Shown one piece after another: positions 61,381 through 64,000 of a DNA stretch of 64,000 nucleotides (the stretch's first letter is position 1; each line of letters begins with the position of its first letter). The stretch comes from Verrucomicrobiota bacterium. GTDB lineage: Bacteria > Verrucomicrobiota > Verrucomicrobiia > Limisphaerales > J093. Under the pieces are notes generated by a model. The model did no database searches and had not been told where the DNA came from. It was given only the letters and a program-made list of their open reading frames with translations. The position numbers and the translations under genes are program-made. The DNA lies in assembly GCA_027493615.1 (NCBI GenBank), contig JAOSKK010000002.1:124001-188000 (forward strand), in the 5' to 3' direction.

Positions 61381-61400
61381 GAGTCGAGGTAACGAGACTC
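61377..61400 (+). repeat. Hairpin repeat A, copy 8
   Basis: GTAG start, stem GAGTC...GACTC; its TAG is the yggS stop codon. Confidence 0.8.
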
Positions 61401-61446
61401 CCACTCGCACGAGCCTCCCCGCGTCGGCCCTGTTGGCTCGCGGCTA

Positions 61447-61476
61447 TTGCGCCGCCCGCTGCGGTTTGGTTAGGCT
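61447..61476 (+). promoter_or_regulatory. Candidate leaderless promoter of trpS
   Basis: TTGCGC (61447-61452), 18-base spacer, TAGGCT (61471-61476), ending six bases before ATG 61483. Confidence 0.5.
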
Positions 61477-61482
61477 GTCCCG

Positions 61483-62447
61483 ATGCGGATATTGTCAGGC
61501 ATCCAACCTTCCGGCGCGCTGCATCTCGGCAATTACTTCGGGATGATGCGGCCGGCCATCGAACTGCAGGAGCGCGGCGAGGCCTACTATTTCATCGCCG
61601 ACTGGCATTCGATGACCTCGCTGACCGATCCGGCCCTGCGCCGGCGGTATTCGTTGGACGTGGCCCTGGACTTCCTCGCCTGCGGACTGGATCCGGCCCG
61701 GACGGTGTTCTTCCGCCAATCGGACATCCCCGAGGTAGCGGAGTTGACCTGGCTGCTGAGCACGGTGACGCCGATGGGGTTGCTTGAGCGCTGCCACAGC
61801 TACAAGGACAAGGTGGCCAAGGGCTTGAGCTTCAACCACGGCCTGTTCGCCTACCCCGTGCTGATGGCCGCCGACATTTTGATCTACGACTCGGAGTTGG
61901 TACCCGTGGGCCGCGACCAGAAACAGCACGTTGAGGTGACCCGGGACATCGCCATCAAGTACAACGAGCTCTACGGACCGACCTTCGTGCTCCCCGAACC
62001 CGAGATCCGGGAGGCGGTGGCGGTCGTGCCCGGCACCGACGGCCAGAAGATGAGCAAGAGCTACGGCAACACCATCGAGCTGTTCGGGGAGGAGGCCGCC
62101 ACCCGCAAGAAGATCGTGAGCATCGTCATGGACAGCCGGACCCCGCAGGAGCCCAAGCCGGACGCGGACCGCAACGTGGCGATTCAGCTCCTCCGATTGG
62201 TGGCGCCCCCGAGGTGGCCCGGGACTTCGAGGAGCGCCTGCGGGCGGGCGGGCTCGGCTACGGCGAGCTGAAGAAGCAGCTCTTCGAGCACTATTGGAAC
62301 TACTTCGCCACGGCGCGACAACGCCGGGCCGAGCTGGCCGCGAACCTCGACTTCGTCCATCAGGTGCTCCGCGAAGGGGCGCGCAAGGCCCGGGCACAGG
62401 CGACCACCGTACTGCAACGCGCGCGCCAGGCCGCCGGACTCGCCTGA
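61483..62447 (+). CDS. trpS: Tryptophanyl-tRNA synthetase (one frameshift)
   Basis: Class I signatures: MRILSGIQPSGALHLGNYFGM (HIGH equivalent LHLGN, about residues 13-17) and GTDGQKMSKSYGNTIELF (KMSKS, about 191-195). FIADWHSMTSLTDPALRRRY, CHSYKDKVAKGLSFNHGLFAYPVLMAADILIYDSELVPVGRDQKQHVEVTRDIA are family motifs. A break near 62205 (LVAPP | EVARDFEERLRAGGLGYGELKKQLFEHYW). About 321 codons, normal. Charges tRNA-Trp. rlmI-like gene starts 17 bases after the stop. Confidence 0.94.
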
Positions 62448-62464
62448 GGTCACGCCCCAAGATC

Positions 62465-63687
62465 ATGGCTCTTCCTGACGCGACCTATCCGACCGTGTTG
62501 CTTCGGCCGGGCGAGGCCGACCGTGTCGTCGCCGGTCACCCGTGGATCTACGCCGGGGCGGTGTTGCGGGTGACCCGGCCGGTGGCGGATGGCGATCCGG
62601 TGCAGGTGAAGGACCACCGCCAGCGGTTCCTGGGGGTGGGGTTCTACAACGGCGGCTCGCAACTCCGGGTTCGGTTGCTCTCGCGGGTGCGTGAACCGCT
62701 CGACGAAGCGTTCTTCGAGCGTCGGTTGCGGGAGGCGTGGGCCGTCCGGCAGCGGCATCTGCCCGGGGCCACCTCGCTGCGCCTGGTCAACGCCGAGAGC
62801 GACCAGCTCAGCGGGCTCATTGTGGATCGGTACGGCGACGTGCTGGTCATGCAGACCTCCTCGCTGGGCATGGACCGGCGAAAGACCATGATCGCGGGAT
62901 TGCTGGGCCGGATCTTCTCGCCGCGGGCGATTCTGGAGCGCAATGACAGTGCCGGGCGGCGGTTCGAGGGTTGCCCGAGTCACAGGGCTGGCTGGCCGGC
63001 AAGGCCGAAGGGGAAGTGGCCGTCGAGCTGAACGGAGTGCGCTTCCAGGTCGATTTGCTCACCGGGCACAAGACGGGTTTGTACTTGGATCAGCAGGTGA
63101 ACTATGCGCGCGTGGCGGAGCTGGTCGCGCGGCTGCCGGGGACGCAGGTCCTGGATGCTTTCAGTTTCATCGGCGGATTCGGGCTGCACGCGGCGCGGGC
63201 CGGCGCAGGGCATGTGCACTTCGTGGATCAGAGCGAGGAAGCCCTGGCCGGCGCGAAACGGCATGCCGAGCTGAACGGGGTTGCGGCGCGCTGCTCGTTC
63301 GAGACGGCCAATGTCTTCGACTGGTTCAAGGGACGGACGCAGCGCGGGCCGCACGAGCAGTTGATCGCTCCGTTTGACGCGATCGTCCTGGATCCGCCGT
63401 CGTTCACGCGGAGCCGGGCGGCGGTGCCCGATGCGTTGCGCGGGTACAAGGAGATCCATTTGCGGGCGCTCAAGCTGCTCAAGCCCGGCGGGTTGCTGGC
63501 CACCTTCTGCTGTTCGCACCACGTGGACGCCGTGACGTTCCAGGACGTGATCCTGGCGGCGGCGGCCGACGCGCACCGGTTGCTGCGACGGGTGGCAACC
63601 TTCCAGCAGAGCCCGGATCACCCGGTGCTCCCGGCCATCCCGGAGACCGAGTACCTCAAGGGGTACGCGTTCGAGGTGGTGGGGTAG
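62465..63687 (+). CDS. RlmI-like class I SAM-dependent rRNA methyltransferase with PUA domain (one frameshift)
   Basis: The N-terminal PUA part TVLLRPGEADRVVAGHPWIYAGAVLRV is followed by DGDPVQVKDHRQRFLGVGFYNGGSQLRVRLLSR, and SGLIVDRYGDVLVMQTSSLGMDRRK. After a break near 62970: ELNGVRFQVDLLTGHKTGLYLDQQVNYARV, SAM loop VLDAFSFIGGFGLHAARAGA, DAIVLDPPSFTRSRAAVPDALRGYKEIHLRAL and the catalytic Cys region LLATFCCSHHV. About 407 codons, normal for RlmI. It methylates a cytosine (C5) in 23S rRNA by family analogy. The second member of this family in the window; the other is the RluA fusion. Confidence 0.9.
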
Positions 63688-63735
63688 CTTGCTCACCGTC
63701 GCCGGTTGGACCCCACCTGAAGGGCGCGAGGCATC

Positions 63736-63899
63736 GTAGCCGTGGGCATCGCCCACGGACCACGTCCCCCCGCGATCTCCCTCGCCCTGTAAGGGCAGGC
63801 CCATCCGGACCCGCAGGGGGCACGTTCCGATCTTGGATTGCCCTTACAGGGCGCAGAGGTCATTCGGGACGAGGTTCCGCGGGCGATGCCCGCGGCTAC
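63736..63899. repeat. Nested inverted hairpin repeats at the window end
   Basis: Outer pair: GTAGCCGTGGGCATCGCCC (63736-63754) with its hairpin CCGTGGGC/GCCCACGG, and the mirror unit CCGCGGGCGATGCCCGCGG (63877-63895) followed by CTAC. Inner pair: CCCTGTAAGGGCA (about 63785) and TGCCCTTACAGGG (about 63839). The stretch 63688-64000 shows no supported gene. Confidence 0.7.
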
Positions 63900-64000
63900 G
63901 ATGGCATCAGGCCTTCGGCCTGCAGTGCCGCCTACGTTGCTTTGCACCCCAGGTCCCGAGGCGAAGCGGGGAGAGACATGATCCAACAATGGATCCATTC

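Noticed and set aside
63693..63998. Minus-strand ORF of 101 codons at the window end
   Set aside because: It consists entirely of inverted hairpin repeats and has no protein-like features.
1..64000. tRNA or rRNA genes
   Set aside because: No cloverleaf-like T-arm motif in gaps and no rRNA-like conserved stretch was seen by eye; a covariance search would be needed to exclude them.

Overview
The window is a high-GC bacterial chromosome segment. Gene content suggests a Verrucomicrobiota-type bacterium: FG-GAP/ASPIC-UnbV fragments, a Tat-exported SUMF1 protein, GTP-dependent PEPCK, a GldF/GldG/DUF4340 export cluster, and many intergenic hairpin repeats of the kind common in Verrucomicrobia and Planctomycetes. 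This assignment is inferred from gene families only. No rRNA, tRNA, CRISPR array or prophage was recognised. A striking property is that more than half of the genes are split by single-base frameshifts, many at C or G runs of five where six are needed. I read these mainly as homopolymer errors in the assembly, so split genes are given as one entry spanning all their pieces.

Layout. 1-5.2 kb: end of a large Ig-repeat surface protein, a helical-repeat hypothetical, a Tat-exported SUMF1 protein and a decayed ASPIC/UnbV fragment. 5.3-9.9 kb: carotenoid desaturase, a hypothetical, pckG and a small hypothetical. 10-16.2 kb: a second ASPIC remnant, an unusual fusion of RluA pseudouridine synthase with an RlmI-like methyltransferase, glgA, serS and a lytic transglycosylase. 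16.2-28.2 kb: a composite efflux locus. A divergent CecR-like TetR gene faces a minus-strand operon of lipoprotein MFP, ABC ATPase, ABC permease, second MFP, RND pump and a translationally coupled lytic transglycosylase; a TolC-type outer-membrane gene follows tetR. The ABC ATPase is interrupted by an IS110-family element with 35-bp inverted repeats and a 5' non-coding end that may encode a bridge RNA.

28.5-34.6 kb: ruvX, truA, trmL, then an ABC ATPase/permease/hypothetical cassette. 34.6-38.2 kb: AAA-ATPase remnant, GH88-like glycosidase, cupin and Gfo/Idh oxidoreductase (probable sugar-acid use). 38.2-47.1 kb: subtilase, a solitary nuoA, a convergent thiG-hldE-mnmD-like operon, proB-mazG and a DUF2851 gene. 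47.2-56.9 kb: an HtrA protease followed by an ABC ATPase, GldF-like permease, GldG-like, DUF4340 and AsmA-like genes in one direction. 57-63.7 kb: ornithine-decarboxylase-like gene, rho, DUF309, yggS, trpS and a stand-alone RlmI-like methyltransferase.

Two signals cut across the genes. First, several families of dispersed hairpin repeats fill gene ends; one (eight copies) shows compensatory stem changes, supplies stop codons to mazG and yggS, and another overlaps the edge of the IS110 insertion. Second, at least seven genes (RluA fusion, serS, ruvX, nuoA, thiG, yggS, trpS) have a -10-like hexamer ending six or seven bases before the start codon, the geometry expected for leaderless mRNAs.
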